Source: Tachypleus tridentatus (Eukaryota; Arthropoda; Merostomata; Xiphosura; Limulidae). From it: DNA of 64,000 nt. The translations under genes were made by a program, and so were the position numbers. The stretch spans positions 62,057,576-62,121,575 of the forward strand of contig NC_134830.1 in NCBI RefSeq assembly GCF_004210375.1. The letters run 5' to 3'. Every line of letters begins with the position of its first letter. The stretch's first letter is position 1. Of this stretch, positions 35,701-50,700 are shown one piece after another. The notes under the pieces were generated by a model. It did not search any database. It was not told the DNA's origin and saw nothing but the letters and a program-made list of their open reading frames with translations.

Positions 35701-38700
35701 TTATTAATAAACATATTATGAGCTACTTTCATCAAATTTGCTATAATTAATATTTATTATTATGTGTTTCTATTTTTATAAAAATATATATGAAAGAGAA
35801 GATAACATCATAAATATTGGGATCTCATATTTGTATGTGTGTGTTTTTTTTTTTATAACAAAACAACATTGAGCCATCTGCTGAGCCCACCAAGGGGAAT
35901 CGAACCCCTGATTTTAGCATTGTAAATCCGTAGACTTACCACTGCACTAGCAGGGGGTGATCTCATACCTATGTTCAAGACTTCGATTCTTCACAATGGG
36001 TACAACCACTTAACATGTTAGAGATGCAGTTGTACAAATACTAAAATGAACTAAGTCCTGCAACAAATTTGACTAAAATACAGTATAAAGCAGTATTAGA
36101 TTATTTCTGCTATCCTATAACATGGCTTAACTAAATGAGCACAGAACTGGTCAAACAGAGAAGTAATGTTGATTATAATTCTAAACTTACAAATTCTATC
36201 TTCATGAAACATAATAACAACCATAACTTTCACAATTTAAAATGCTTGATACAAATATTAATTGTTTCAAAACTAAATTACTAGCATGCATACATTTCTT
36301 ATTGACATATGCACATCATAATGCTTGACATCTCAATTGTACAGTTTATAAGCATGCAAAACCTAAAGTATGAATGTTAAAACTGTCCTACACCAGAAAG
36401 AATCAAATTATAGCATCAGCTTACCAACTCATTATAAAGATACATCTGCAATATGCCAATATCAATCTAACTCAGATTGAAAAGTTGGAGTTCATGTTTA
36501 TATTAATGTGACAGACAAAAATTGTTCATCATACAGTTTGTAAATTGTCCTTACATAACTATACAACCTCCTGAACATGTATCTTAAAGTTTTTCCAGGA
36601 CATCCATATACTTTGTCTTGCAATTTTTCTACTCTAACATAAACTGTTACAAAATCAGCAATGTAAAAACATGCAGTATTGCTAATTCTGGCAACAAATG
36701 TATGATGCCACGTTGAAAGATACAATGTACCTGAAATCCATGCACATAGGGTTAACCCTCCTCACCTGCTTGTGAACTTTGGTCAGTTGGTCTAGATTGT
36801 TTTCCAGGAACACAATCTTCTGTTTCTGTGCAAGGCTGCCACCTATATCTTCACTCTCATCTTCAATTGCAGACTTTTTAACCCGACTCTGCAAGTCTTG
36901 AACAAATAACCTTCGCAGATTGTGAAGTGTCTGAAGTTCCTTGGCCTAATATGATATTTAGTCAAAACATAAAATGGAATTTTATATGAATAATGATTTA
37001 GTGTGGTAATCTTTATCACATAAATCTTACACTCCAAAAGTAGTAACTTGTACCTTATTTTTTTCCAAATCCACTGAAAATACTCCACTTACACAAAAAC
37101 ACGTATAAGTAATAAAATCCAAAATGTTTGGATTTTTTTTTAACTTTTCCAATGTTACATGACATTTCACCACTTAATAAAAAGTGTAAAATACTTAGCT
37201 AACAGAAAATTGGGCTCAGGTTCATAGAACCTTCAACTAGAACTCCTCTCAAATGTATGCTTCATGCAAAATTTGAAAATTTTGTTATTCCATAATTTGT
37301 CTATAATTATTAAAAACAGACAAGTGTAAGAAGCAATTAATTTACTTGCTTTCATGACCTAAATGGAACATTTAAAACACAATGTTTTACTGAGCCATAC
37401 ATTTTTTTTAGTGCTTAATAACTTAAGATATCAAGCATTATGTTTTCAAGATTAAGTTTGTGAATATGCAAAACCTAAAAAACTGTTAAAACTATTCTAC
37501 ACCAGAAAGAATCAAATTAAAGCCATCAACTTACCAACTCATAATCTATTATTTGGAAGAACTGTGCAATCAATTTGATATAAAACTACACTCACACGCA
37601 AACATAACAAAACAAGCAACTGATAAAGTATTAAATGTAGAATATGAAAGAAATGTTACTCTTCATCAGTAAGTTAGACCTTTTGCTGCTACAAGAGGCT
37701 CCCACCTTTGTTTCTTGGTTTGTTTAATTTTGAATTTCACATAAAGTTACATAAATGCTATCTGCATTAGCCATCCCTAACTTAGTGGTGTAAGTCTAGA
37801 GGGAAGGCAGCTAGCCATCACCACCTACTGCTAACTCTTGGGATACTCTTTTGCCAAGGAATAGTGGGATTGACCATAACATTATAATGTCCCCACAGTC
37901 GAAAGGACGAACATGTTTCATGCCATGGGGATTCAAACCTGTGACCCTCAGATTATGAGTTGAATGCCCTAACCACCTGGCCATGCCAGATCTTGTTTCT
38001 TGGTAATAATGCTAAAGTGCGTGTTATGTATAGACAATCAATTAGCCTTTTCAACAAATATGAACATTGCCAGCAAATTGCTACTTTGTTATCCTGACCT
38101 GAAGCCATGTAGTCTGTCACTAAACCAATTCTATACAAGTATACTTTAAAATTATCTACCTCAAATCACCGATTTCATCAATACTAAAGCACTGTGTAGA
38201 AATACAGGCTCCAGAAAGCAGGATGCGAGATCACGTCATTTTGTTGTTATACATTAAGCATTAGAGTATACACCATCCTATTAGTTACATGTGCTGTTTC
38301 TTAATATAAAGGATTCTGGAGCTGGTATCCCAGTATACAACAGTATATCTGTTGTTTTTTTTAAGATATAACAAAACATCAACACACCATATTTCCTACA
38401 TTCTTTGCTCAGAACAACACACTTTATAATATTTTAATAATTTAAAAAACAAACTCCAGATTGATTTAAAATATAGTATCTGAAACTACATACAACAGTC
38501 TCTTCCAGTCCTTTCAAATCTTGATGAGCTTGTTCCTTACGATCATTTAATAAGCTGGAAAGAAAAGCAAATAATGCTTAAATTTGGTGTAAAAGTAACA
38601 ATGTGATACAGAAGAAGAGATGCAGATATATATCAGTCTGTTTTACCACAATTTCCTGTTTATGTTATTTATTTATTACTTTAAAATACTATTCACATTG

Positions 38701-41700
38701 AATATTGACTATAAAATTAATGTTATGATTAAAATTGTACACAAAAACTGTTGAATTGCATTAAATAACTTTGGTTATTAATTCTAACACAGAATTAAGG
38801 TGAATTAGTTAGATTATAAACAATACCAATTGCCTTTGTTGTTATTTCAACACTTTTTGACTTATACATACACAGTTAAAAGATGTACAACTCTAAAATA
38901 ATTACACAGTAAATAGTTTATTAAAAATGATCCAGCCCTAAAATGACTCTACATGACATGTGGTGACATTATAACACTGAAACATGTGGAGTCATTTTAG
39001 GGATGGTTATTGTTTTAATTTTTCATATCGTGTAGTTATGCAAGCATTGTACTCCTTTTAACTGTATATATGTTCCACAAGTACCATTTTAAATTATTTA
39101 TTTTTGAATTTCTTTACATTTATAACTTTTGCACTGCAAAACAAATTAAGTTTAGCTCTAAAATTACATGAAAAAATTTGATAACATCTTCATAAATCAT
39201 AAACACAAGGAAAACATAATTCAGTAACTAGTCATGATAAAAGTTTACATGTTACATAATGTACATTTATCCTAAGAGAATGTCTAGACTGACAGTTAAG
39301 CATAATGTTAGAGATCTTATAAACACTAAGAAATTAGAAAGGAAAAATTATATAAAATTAATTATGGAAAAAATTCAGTTCAATGACATACGTCAACTGT
39401 CAAAAATACTCCTGCTGTATTTGAACAGATAAAAATAAAATACTAAAATATAAAAATCCTGTGAAAGTACTAATGTGCCCCTAAGAGAAAACAAAATTCA
39501 TTTATTGTCCATAAAGTTATTACACAAGTTCCTGGAGCTTCTGGCTTTTTTCCTGTTCTTCTTGTTTCACTTTCTCATATTCTTTCTGTACTCTCTCCTG
39601 TGCTAATGACAGTTTCTGATTTACACTGTGACAAATAATGCAACAGAGATTAAGGAACTAGCATAAGTAATAACAACAACAAATCAGTCAATTTTTGTTT
39701 CCTTAAAACAATTATTCAAAACCTTACAAAAGATAATCTACAGTATGAATGCACAGATACAAATGCATTTACCATTACAGTTTAAACATTTCTTAAGGTA
39801 CAATGAATAAAACAATGCGAGTTTTCCAAACCACACCATTATTTAAAAAAGGAAAATTAAAATATTGAGTAATTTGAATTATTTCATAGCCGTGTATAAA
39901 ATACACACTACAATTAATTATTATAATGGTTTATACGTAGCAAATAAAATTCCTATACAAAATACTCTATAACCATAAACTGCTTTTTGGCTGGTTGTTG
40001 TAAAGCAAACAGCTATACACTGGACTATGCAGTGTCCACCACAATGAAATACCTCCTTAACCTTACCAGTGACGTAGTGTAAAATATATCAAAGGAAGCT
40101 TGACACAGTTTATTTTGAACATAAATGAAAGAAAATTAATTTTTAACCCGCATTCAAAATCCTATAAAGTATTTTCATCTCCCTTTTCTTCTGCACATGT
40201 GTGTTACCATTTTAAGACTTTTTATTAACCTAACCTTTATTGAATACATCTATATTTCCAATCAAAATTCCAAACCTGAATGTAATTACAAAACATAAGG
40301 ACACTTACTCTTTAAGTTCGTCTATTTGTTCTTGTTTCTCTGACAATTCATTTCTTAATGCTGATAGCTGTTTCTGATGGGTATCTCTATGCTTTTCTAT
40401 CTGCTGTTCCAATGCTGATTTTATCTTTTCTGCATTATCTTTCTCTTTTTCTTTCTCCTTTGAGGTCATAATATGCATTTCATCTTAAAATATAAGTTTT
40501 TTATTCAGAAATAATAATACAGAATACAACACTTTCATACAATATCAGAAACTGTGTTGCAAATAGTTTTATATAACTATTATAAGAAATACATGTTTTC
40601 TCAGAAGATACTTCATAAACAAAATAAGCCTAACCGAAGTTATATTCCACGAACTTACCTTTCACACAGGACTAACAGCAGATGTACATGACACAGTGTT
40701 TTACAGAATAGCTATATAAACTTAGCAAGTTATAATAATAAGTAATTTAAGCCTGGAAAAGTGATAAAACATTAAGTGCAAAATTTATATCGTAAATAAT
40801 TAAACACTACTTAATAAACTTATGTAAGGCATCAGTTAATATTTAGAGTTGAACTTCCATTAGAAAATCTGTGGTATGTACATTTTGATTCATTGGTTTC
40901 ATGATGGTAGAAAGTACACACAGGATTTATTACAAAACAAAGTTGGTCTAGCTTACTGTCCATAATCCAAAATTGATCATCAGAAAGCTGTAATATTTGT
41001 TAGATGAGATAAGATATTACAGAAAGAGAAATTCCAGTGTCAAGAACAGTTTAGGAAGTATTATATGGAATTTCCATATTGATAACTGTATAAAAACAGC
41101 ATCAAATATATGAAAATACAGGGTGTTTGGAAAGTCACTGTGCACTTATATATTTATTAACAGACAAAACTGCACAGTGACTTTCCGAACACCCTGTATA
41201 TTGTACCATTAGAAATTACTGTTGACATTTCATATCTGAACATTAGAATTGTTCTTGTAAGGCACCACTGCTGAAATGGTAAAAACTTATGAAAGGCTTA
41301 TAAACACCGTCGGAAACTACTTTTAATTAGTATATATAGTAATGTGGATATATAAGTGTGTTGGGTTAAGGATTCTTCTACAGTATATGTTTGAATTATT
41401 GGCAATAAATTTAACAATAAATGTACAGCATGCACTCCACTTGTTTTTAAAATACATATTCAAAACAAGTTAAACATAGAATACCCTTTTACAAAACAAA
41501 TTATTTTTGTTATTTCTTCCAAACTGTTTTTTTCACTCTAACATAGAAACTGTTAGGCCTTTCTCTCCTGTGACTGTTAACTTAATGTTTTCTACTTTTT
41601 CTCTTTCCCATAACTTTTACTCTGTTTATGTAGTCACAGCTATTTATATATCTATTACTTAGGCCTTCTAGAAATCTCCACAACCTCAACATCAATGGAT

Positions 41701-44700
41701 TGCAAACACAACATTCAATAGCCTTGACATCAGCAATTTGTGAAACATAAAGTAAATAAATTAATAATACTACTTGCAATAAACAGTCTTTTATATCTGA
41801 TAAAAACACCTGAACAAAGAGCATTAGCCATTGATGTCATTCCTAAACTTTAGAGAAGATGACTTTTGACAGAAACAGTTTTCTTGCAAAATGGGGTTCT
41901 AATTTCCCTTATTGAAACATAATTTGAAGAACTGAATAGTCAAATATTTTATACACAAACATTACCAGCACAGTCTCCCAATTTCACCATTATATACATT
42001 TAAATAAGGGGCTAACTTGTGTTAATTATTAGGCATGGCTTGCCCACCACCTTGGCAGACCTGAAAGATATCATACACCAATTAAAAGGCAACTACTGGA
42101 AATTGTACATTGTCATTCAGTTGTGTATCAGGTTTTTCTCATAAACCAAAGCAATGATGGACATCATTGGTATCAGACAGTAATTAATTTCCTCCAGTAA
42201 TAATTATTTTTGTCATTGAAATCATTTTTCCCACTGTCTCATTTATCACACATTTTAGCTTTCTGTTCATTAGTTTTACAGTTATGCCCATCATACTATG
42301 TCAAATAATTTCATAATACCTAAGTGATAATTTAGAGTTAGTGTGATTTTTATTAAACGTTATTTGCTGTAGGTAAAAATAATAACTGTTATGGTATGAA
42401 TGCATTTTTACAGCTGGAACAACATGATTATAAATAATTATACTTGTCATAAGGCCTGTCACATATTTTTAACATTACATCTTCTGTCATGCTTGGGGAC
42501 TGTCAATAATAAAAGAGTACAACACTATTTTAACCATAATACATATCTGCTGCAGTTATTGGCAATAAAACAAATAATACCACAGGTATGTAAAATTCAT
42601 CCACTATGACTTCTAGAAACAGAAAACTGGAGAACAAATATTTTTGTTGTAGTCTAACATGAATAATTATGGTTGATAACTTATGCAAACAAATTTTAAT
42701 CAACTTTCATCAGTACTTTCCACTTTCACGATGCAGGACTTATTTCTTAAAGACTAATGTTTGAAAATATTGTTTCTTGGAAAGATAATTCTATTCACAT
42801 ACAAAACAATTTAAATTGGTAAAAACTATGAATTTCCTTTGGTTTAGTTGACGTTAAACACAAAACCACGCAATGGGGTATATACGCCCCCCCACCATAA
42901 ATATGGAAACCCAAATTTTAGTATCATAAGCCTGTAGACTTACTGCCAAGCCACTGTGGGACAAGAAATTATACCACTCAAAAGAATAAAAATTTAGAAT
43001 GGAATGAATTATTAATCAGACTTTTCCAATTAACCAAAGTATAGTACATTTTCAATAGACACAGACTACATACAAAAACAAAGTTTTATAAATAGCAAAA
43101 TTAATTTTAGTATAAAGTACAATATATATTTCCACTTTTCTTTGCTTAAAACCTTACCAGCTGCCTTCAACTTGGAACATTCTTCATTCAGTTGGTCTAT
43201 AGCTTCCTCCAACGTTCTCCTTTTATTTTCTGCATCACTCAAAGATTCTTGAAGGGTCTTCACTTTTGCCTCATACTAAGTTGATTAAAATATTCATTAC
43301 TAATGTTCATGTATCCTTTAAAGGAAGGATGACTCTGATATGATACTTCTCTATGAATTTTGAATGAGTTAAAATATTTTAAAATGATTAACTTTTGCAT
43401 CCAATCACCAAAAAATATTATCTATATATTTTTTACAGATGATTTAAACAGAATATTTTTGATGAACAAACAATGGTTAAATGGACAGCAACTCTCTTAG
43501 AGTTATTTGACACCTGGTGGTAAGTCTTGGAGGACTAATCTACAAGAGTAGTACAGATAGAAAAAGTAGTGCATCTGTGCTAAATTGGTAGCTTAGTCCT
43601 CCAAAATCTTTCTTTGAAAGTTCACACCAAACAAGGTACTAATTTCACATTTCATCTTGTTTGTTCATCTTCAGTTATATCTATAATCATAATACATGCA
43701 CAATATATTTCATACAAACTGATGTACAAATATAATTTCTTACCATCTAATCACAAGTAAGATTTATATTCCATGTGTCATTGTTAATTGAAGTTATAAT
43801 TTTCTATTATAAAATAAAATTTTATTTATTTAATGTTACATTTTATCTATAAATTAGCAAATAACTAGAACTTTAAGGAATAACAAGATGTTCTTAAACA
43901 GATATTTAGGTTTTTATCTCTGCTGAAAAATTATATATGAAATATTTGAAATGTGTTTCAAGCTGTCAGTGCTTTTATTCTAAGTTCATTGTTTCCTCTA
44001 TTAGAAATAAGAACACAATACACTTAGTAGTTCTACAATTTTACAAAATTACAGAGAAAAGAAGCAGTCAAAGAGTACTTCATAATCACTTTAAAAGATC
44101 ATTAGGTTTCAATAAAAGTCAGATCACTAAAGTTAAAAGTAAAAAGACATCACATTATATGTACATATATACAGATTGAACAATTTGTATATGCCAATGC
44201 AGTGAAGTGTCACCCCAACTATGATCATTGGTGGTATAAGCACCTGAATATTCAATAAATGGTGAATTTCTAATCAGTTCTAAGGGCAAGTTAACATAAA
44301 TAAACTTATTATGAAAAGAAGTAACAAAAGCATTCACACAATAGTGTTAAATTATTTGGAAGTAGAAAACTTCCTAAGTTCACCTTGCAAGAAGAAACAT
44401 TTGAATGCAATAAAGCATTCAGGACAGCAACAGGCTTATAAAAACTACCCAGCAACCCAACTTGAAGCAATGTTTTCAACCAGACTATAAAGGCTATCAT
44501 TACAAAAGAAAATTCTCTGGACTCCAAAATACATTACAATGTAATTGAACACTGGTACTGTCTAGATAAACAAACAAAGACTAAAGCTAACAGTGAATAA
44601 GAAGCTTTTAGTCATATTTCAAATTTAAGAATTGTCTTCATGAAGTAACTGCTACAGAATCTGAAATCACAGTAAACCTATTTGTCCACATACCTGGCAA

Positions 44701-47700
44701 GTTTCCCCATGCAAGTCCAATAGATGGTTTTTTTGTTGTTTTTTTTATATTTGATCTACTTAAGTATTGTCATGAAAGTAAATAACTACATAGACTAAAA
44801 AGTCTCTGGAAAGCAAACAAGAAGAGTGATTTAAGATTGTTAGAATGAAAATAGCAGAGTCAAACAGTTGACTTTGCAATCTTGCAAAAATGCTTGTTAC
44901 AGTAAATACTGTAATGTTGGGCCAAATACTTAGCATGAACACTGATGAAAAGAAGGAAAGAACCTAAAACACATCATTCTTATACAACTCAATTAACCTC
45001 AGTAACTGGCAGAAAAAACAACCATTTACATACCACATGTTGTATTTCATCTACATAAATATATGTCAGTATGCATAAGCATCTGTGTGTTTGTATGTAA
45101 CTCCTTATATGTTTCAACATTTCTTTATCAATCAGCACCAAACATGACACAGCATCACAGAATGACATAATTTCATATTGATAGAATCACTGAAACAGTA
45201 CATCTTTTAATGTTTATTATTATATGGAAAAAATTGGATGTACAATTTCCTATCCTTTGTTACAAACGAGTTTTTATTTCACCCATCCAACTGATGGATA
45301 CTCCAGCTAGTATCCAATATTTGCACTATTTAAGATATATAACAGCAACTTACAATACAATTAAATTAATTTACAAATTGTATATTATTTTAACTATGTT
45401 GCATAAAAACATCCACAGCCAGTGATATTTTTTTTAAATTATGGTTAATGAAAGTAACACTTTTCCTACAATAGTGTAAACTAGAAACAAAACAATCTGT
45501 ATAAAGAAGATCATTTCTCACCTGACTGATTAATAATCGACATTCTGTCAGCTCCTTCTCACTGATTTCAGTCTTCTTGTTACAATCAGACTGGAAAACC
45601 TCTAACTGGCTACAACGCTATGAAAACCAAAGAGCGAAGGTTAAATATTACAATTAATATACTACTTCATTATAGGTAATTCATGCATACATCAAAATAC
45701 TATCTCATACATCACTTATCTTCAGATAATTGTATAGTTATTACATAAGTAAATTATATTAACATCTGAATATTTTTTTTTACCAATTATTCTCTATATC
45801 TTATTTTGTTCACCAGTTCAAGTGCACAAAATAAGAAAGTTTTTATCACATAATTTTTTTGTATTTTCACTATAACAAAAGTATTAAACATATATTCTTG
45901 AACAGATTTAGTTAGAGACAAACTACTGAACTGTTTGTCTGAAAAAAAAAAAAAATGTTTCCCTTAATATATCAAAAACTTTGAAGTTAGGCACAAAACT
46001 ATGCAATGGACTATTTGTCTTCTGCTCACGACAGGTATCAAAATGCAGTTTACAGCACTGCAAGTCCACAGACATACCTCTATGCCACTGGTGGTATATT
46101 AAAAGAAAAACACTATAAATATAATGCACATATCTGAAACCTAAAATTAAATATATTAAAAGCTATATGGAAATTTTAATTTTAAGTTATTAATGAATAT
46201 TTTAACCCACTAGCTTCTACCTGAGCTAGTGCCTTTGCTTCAGATTTCATCTTGCTAATAAACAAACGAGCAACTGTAAATTCTTCGTCAATTTTTCCAT
46301 TTACATCTGATAAAGGCTGCCATGAGAAAAATAGCAAAAATTAATATTATTAATCATAGTTTATAAATTCTAACTTCTAGTAATATAATATATTAAAGTA
46401 TGTTTTTCAAGCTTTACCTTAAATATCAAAAATCACTTTCATTTTTTTCTTTACATTGAAAATTTGAAGAAAAAAAATTAGTGTTAAAATAATTTTACTA
46501 TAAATAAAGAATAAATCTCATATTTATAAAAATGTTGTTTATATAAGACATATTACTACACAGTTTTATAAATATAAATCAGTAATACAGCAAATTAATT
46601 TATGTTAATTAGTTTAAATGTTCAGTTGCCAAAATTATAAACAACTGTCGTTCATATAGCTTCAAACACATCATCACCTCAAATTAAATAAATGGATTAC
46701 ATACTGTTTAATTTATTGTAGAATACATTCAATGGATCTCTAACAAAGTCCTCAACTTTACTTTGTTGCATTATCTCCTTTACACTTTTAACATTATAGT
46801 TATATTAAACATATAAGTAATAAATACATATCTAACAGTTTGAAACATTTATTAACCTAATTACCACACAAATTGCTAATTCTGCAAACCCAACTAACAC
46901 ATTTGTATAGTAAAACATAGCAGCAAAATAGAGTAGTAAAACTAGAGTAAATATTATGCCTTTGTTTCTTGATAAACACTGCTAGAAAATCAATCCTTTT
47001 AGTCAACTTACTATAAAGTATTTTAACACAACATGATAAAAATAAAAGTCAAGTAAAGAATTTATTTTAGCATCTTAAACCACGAGAAACTAGGAAAAGT
47101 CAAGTAGAGAACTTACATTAGTCTTAATACACCATGAAAAATAGATATCAAAAACAACTTCTATAAAGTGGCTAAACAGGACTTCAAATATATTCAGGTT
47201 ACACAGGAGAAAAAAAAAAAGTATTAGTAAACAAAATTCCTTAGACTTGTCCTAATAAACAACATAATATGCCGGTTAGAGATAATATATTTGATTATTT
47301 TAACATGCTACAAAAAAGAAACTAAATCTGTGAACTTGTTTACTTTGAAACATATTAACCACCTATTTCAAGAGACTAAGAGATATCAAAGATATAGATT
47401 AATAGTTGGAAGTACTGATATAAAAAAGGGAAAAATATCAGAAAAGCAGCTCATTCTGAAGTGTCTGTACAAGTTGAGAGAAAATAGATAAATTTTATAT
47501 CACTATTTATCCATTTCCAGCATATTTCAATACACCATGTCCAACCTTCTAACATACAGGCTACCTAAGAAGATAAAAAGTATCAAAGACTTATTTCAAG
47601 ATACCCTAACACATCACTGTAGAATGGTAAATACTGTAGATTTATATTAATGATATACTGTAACATATGAAAGTAGCTAGCTTCTAAAATCCAGAGTCAC

Positions 47701-50700
47701 TGAAATATCCTTTTCTCTTTTAGAAATTCATGCTGACGTAAAAAACTTTACCAGATATGTTACCCACAATTCCTTTTTCTAAAACAACATAACATGATTC
47801 CAAAACAATTTGGGAATTTGAATATATTATTAGTTTAACTTAATAATTATATCTATCTGAAATACAAGTGCTAACAGCTCACTGGACACTTCTTTTTTCA
47901 GAAATTGAAAACAAAGTACTGTTCTGGGGTTTCAGTAGTTATGTAATAGATATGTTGATGCATTCATTTTATAATTTTTTGAGTAAACAAAGTTTAAATA
48001 ATATTCATTAAACTAATTTTTATTTTTTTTCACTTTTATTACTTTCATATCTGTAGGTTTTCCACCAATGACAGTCCCAATCTCTCCAAGGTCTTTCAAC
48101 AAGTTGGATAACATATCTGTGATCCTTTTCTTCTGGTGAGCATTTTGCTCCTTTTGCTGTTTTAGGTCACTCTGAGATGCATTTAGCTGGGACTAAACAC
48201 ATGTAAAAATACTCATAACTACAATGTTCAATGAAGGATAAATATATTAACTAATTATCTGTACCATGAAAATGCCCATCAAAACTCTCTACTCACAAAA
48301 GAGTACTATTTAACATCACTCCAATTACTGTTCAGATTTTTCTATTTATTTTATTAAACCCTGAATTAACTGATTATTTATAACAAAGTCCCCTTCCAAA
48401 AAATTGTCATTTAAGATATCATAACTGGAAGTAGCAAGGTATAACTATGCTGGTTTTGGTTATTTTACAATATAATGAAATACATCATTTGGTTTGCTTT
48501 TTTAAGTAGAATTACAAAGACAGGTGTCTTATTTCAATATGATGTCACAGCCACATATGCTAAAGTTACTTACCAACTTTTGGTTTAGTTCATCACTAAG
48601 AATTTCGTAATCTCTATTCTTTACTTCCGCTTCATGTGACTTCTGATCATAGTTGACAGCCAGCTCCTCCAGAGCCTGAAGTACTTCCTTTACCTCCTCC
48701 TTAGCTGCCTCATTCTCTTGCTGGATCTTGTTCATCTCCTGTTGTAGGTTCTCATAATCTCGGCGAGTAGTCATGATCAGCTGAAAAAGAAACAACAAAA
48801 GACAAAAGCAGTTCATGAAAAATTCAAAAGGCATTACATTCTAAATAAAATAGGTAATGCTTTCAGCATATCTCCAATATCCATTCCATCAAATGGTCAC
48901 ATATTAAAAACATCATCAAAGACAAAACACTAACACACCTCTCCTTGTTCTAGCATCTGTTCTTTGAAAGATTCAATCAGTTGACTCTGACGATCAATTT
49001 CATCATCTTTTTCATCCATCTGTGCATATAAGCGTGCTCTCTCCTCTTCAAACTTTGCTCTTTCTTCATTGGTCATTGGTTCAGCAGATACTTGAGGTAC
49101 TAAGTTAGGCAAGTTAACCACAGAAGAAGATTCAGAAAGACTTAAGGCACTGGTCTCTAACTCCTTAGTAGTTAGTTGTTCATCTTGAGGTACTGATTCA
49201 CCTAAAAGATAGTGCAGAATTGCTCAATATCCTTATTTTTTTTTAAATAATGGAAAAATACTTGAAATGAACACTATCTCAAGTGTAAGGATTGCAATAA
49301 ACATAATATTTAAACACAAACTTGGTTTGTTTTTAATCTTACACAAAACTACACGAGGGCCATCTGTGCTATCCAGCCCTAATTTAGCAGAAAAAGACTA
49401 GAGGGAAGGCATCTAGTCATCACCACCCACTGCCATTTCTTGGGCGACTCTTTTACCACTGAACAGTTGGATTGACTGTCACATCATAATGCCCCTACAG
49501 CTGCCAGTCAAGTGTCCTAATCACATGGCTATATCAAACTCACAAACTATGGAAAAAAAATGTATTACTTATAATGCACCCTAATCCTCTTTATCTTTTA
49601 TTATTTTTTTGTAAAAAGACTGGTTTTACTACTAATTATACTGGAACTTTTACAATCAATTCATTTTTCAATAAACTGGTCAAAAATAATCATGCCTATA
49701 TCAAATGAGAGAAGTCATATTCAATTTCACATGCAAGAACTATACATTTTAATTTTCCGTCATTTTTTTCTTTTTCAAAATCCATTTTTTTTCTATAAAA
49801 ATATGTCCAGTTCAGCTTCTTTAAATGTTTGTATTCTGTATTAATAAGACTTTTTTTTAGCAATAAATATTCAACTTAAGGTCTGTTTTCAAGATCTTAT
49901 CTAACACCATCTTTTCCAGGATATTATATTTTATTTCCTATGAAAAAAAAACAAAAACATATGAGATTATACTAATTCTTTACTCCTATTTACTTCAGGA
50001 AACTATTCAACAAAATGATGATAGCCTTAACTTCATCTGACTAACCATTTCTCCAACGATTCAGTTCTGCTTCGCGGCTTTTGACAGTTGAACTTTCAAC
50101 TTAGCACTCCTTTCTTTCTCTTTCTCATATCGCCGCTTCCACTCTTCAGCTGTTAATTCTTCATTCACTACTACAGTGTTCTTAATTGTTTTAGCTCTGC
50201 AATTAAAAAAAGAAATATTGATATCAACTACTGACTAATTTAAAATCAAGTTACAGAATAACTTATAAAATGTTGAAAAGCTTTTTATAACACTAAGTTT
50301 TGAAAACGTGTTTCAGCCTTGCCCAGAAAAATAATTAGTTATTTAGCTAGTTCGTACAAATGGTTATCTTAATCGGAAGATGTTAGTTATGCTAATAATA
50401 ATAACAGGGAGAGTAGTGTTAATGCAGTGTGTTTTATTCTATGTATGGATGTTACAAGAGAGAAGCAAAAACAAAATATCTCTATTAAACTTTCTTTGAA
50501 AATATTCAATCAACTGACTCTGACAATTGTAACAGATTTAGTGTTATACATTTATTTTAATACCTATGTTTGTTTCAGTTTAATATATATTTAAAAATGC
50601 ATATAACGTATATTTTGTTAAATGTGTATTGTGAAAGTTCTGCCAATCTCCCTAAATTTGTAGAAGATTCTTGAGTGTAAGAATCAACATACATGTTTTA

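Noticed and set aside
50061..50082. One missing A in the run at 50079-50082 as the cause of the exon 8 frameshift
   Set aside because: It restores frame but makes the neck one residue longer than fly KHC; removing one CG keeps an ungapped alignment. Not excluded, only less likely.
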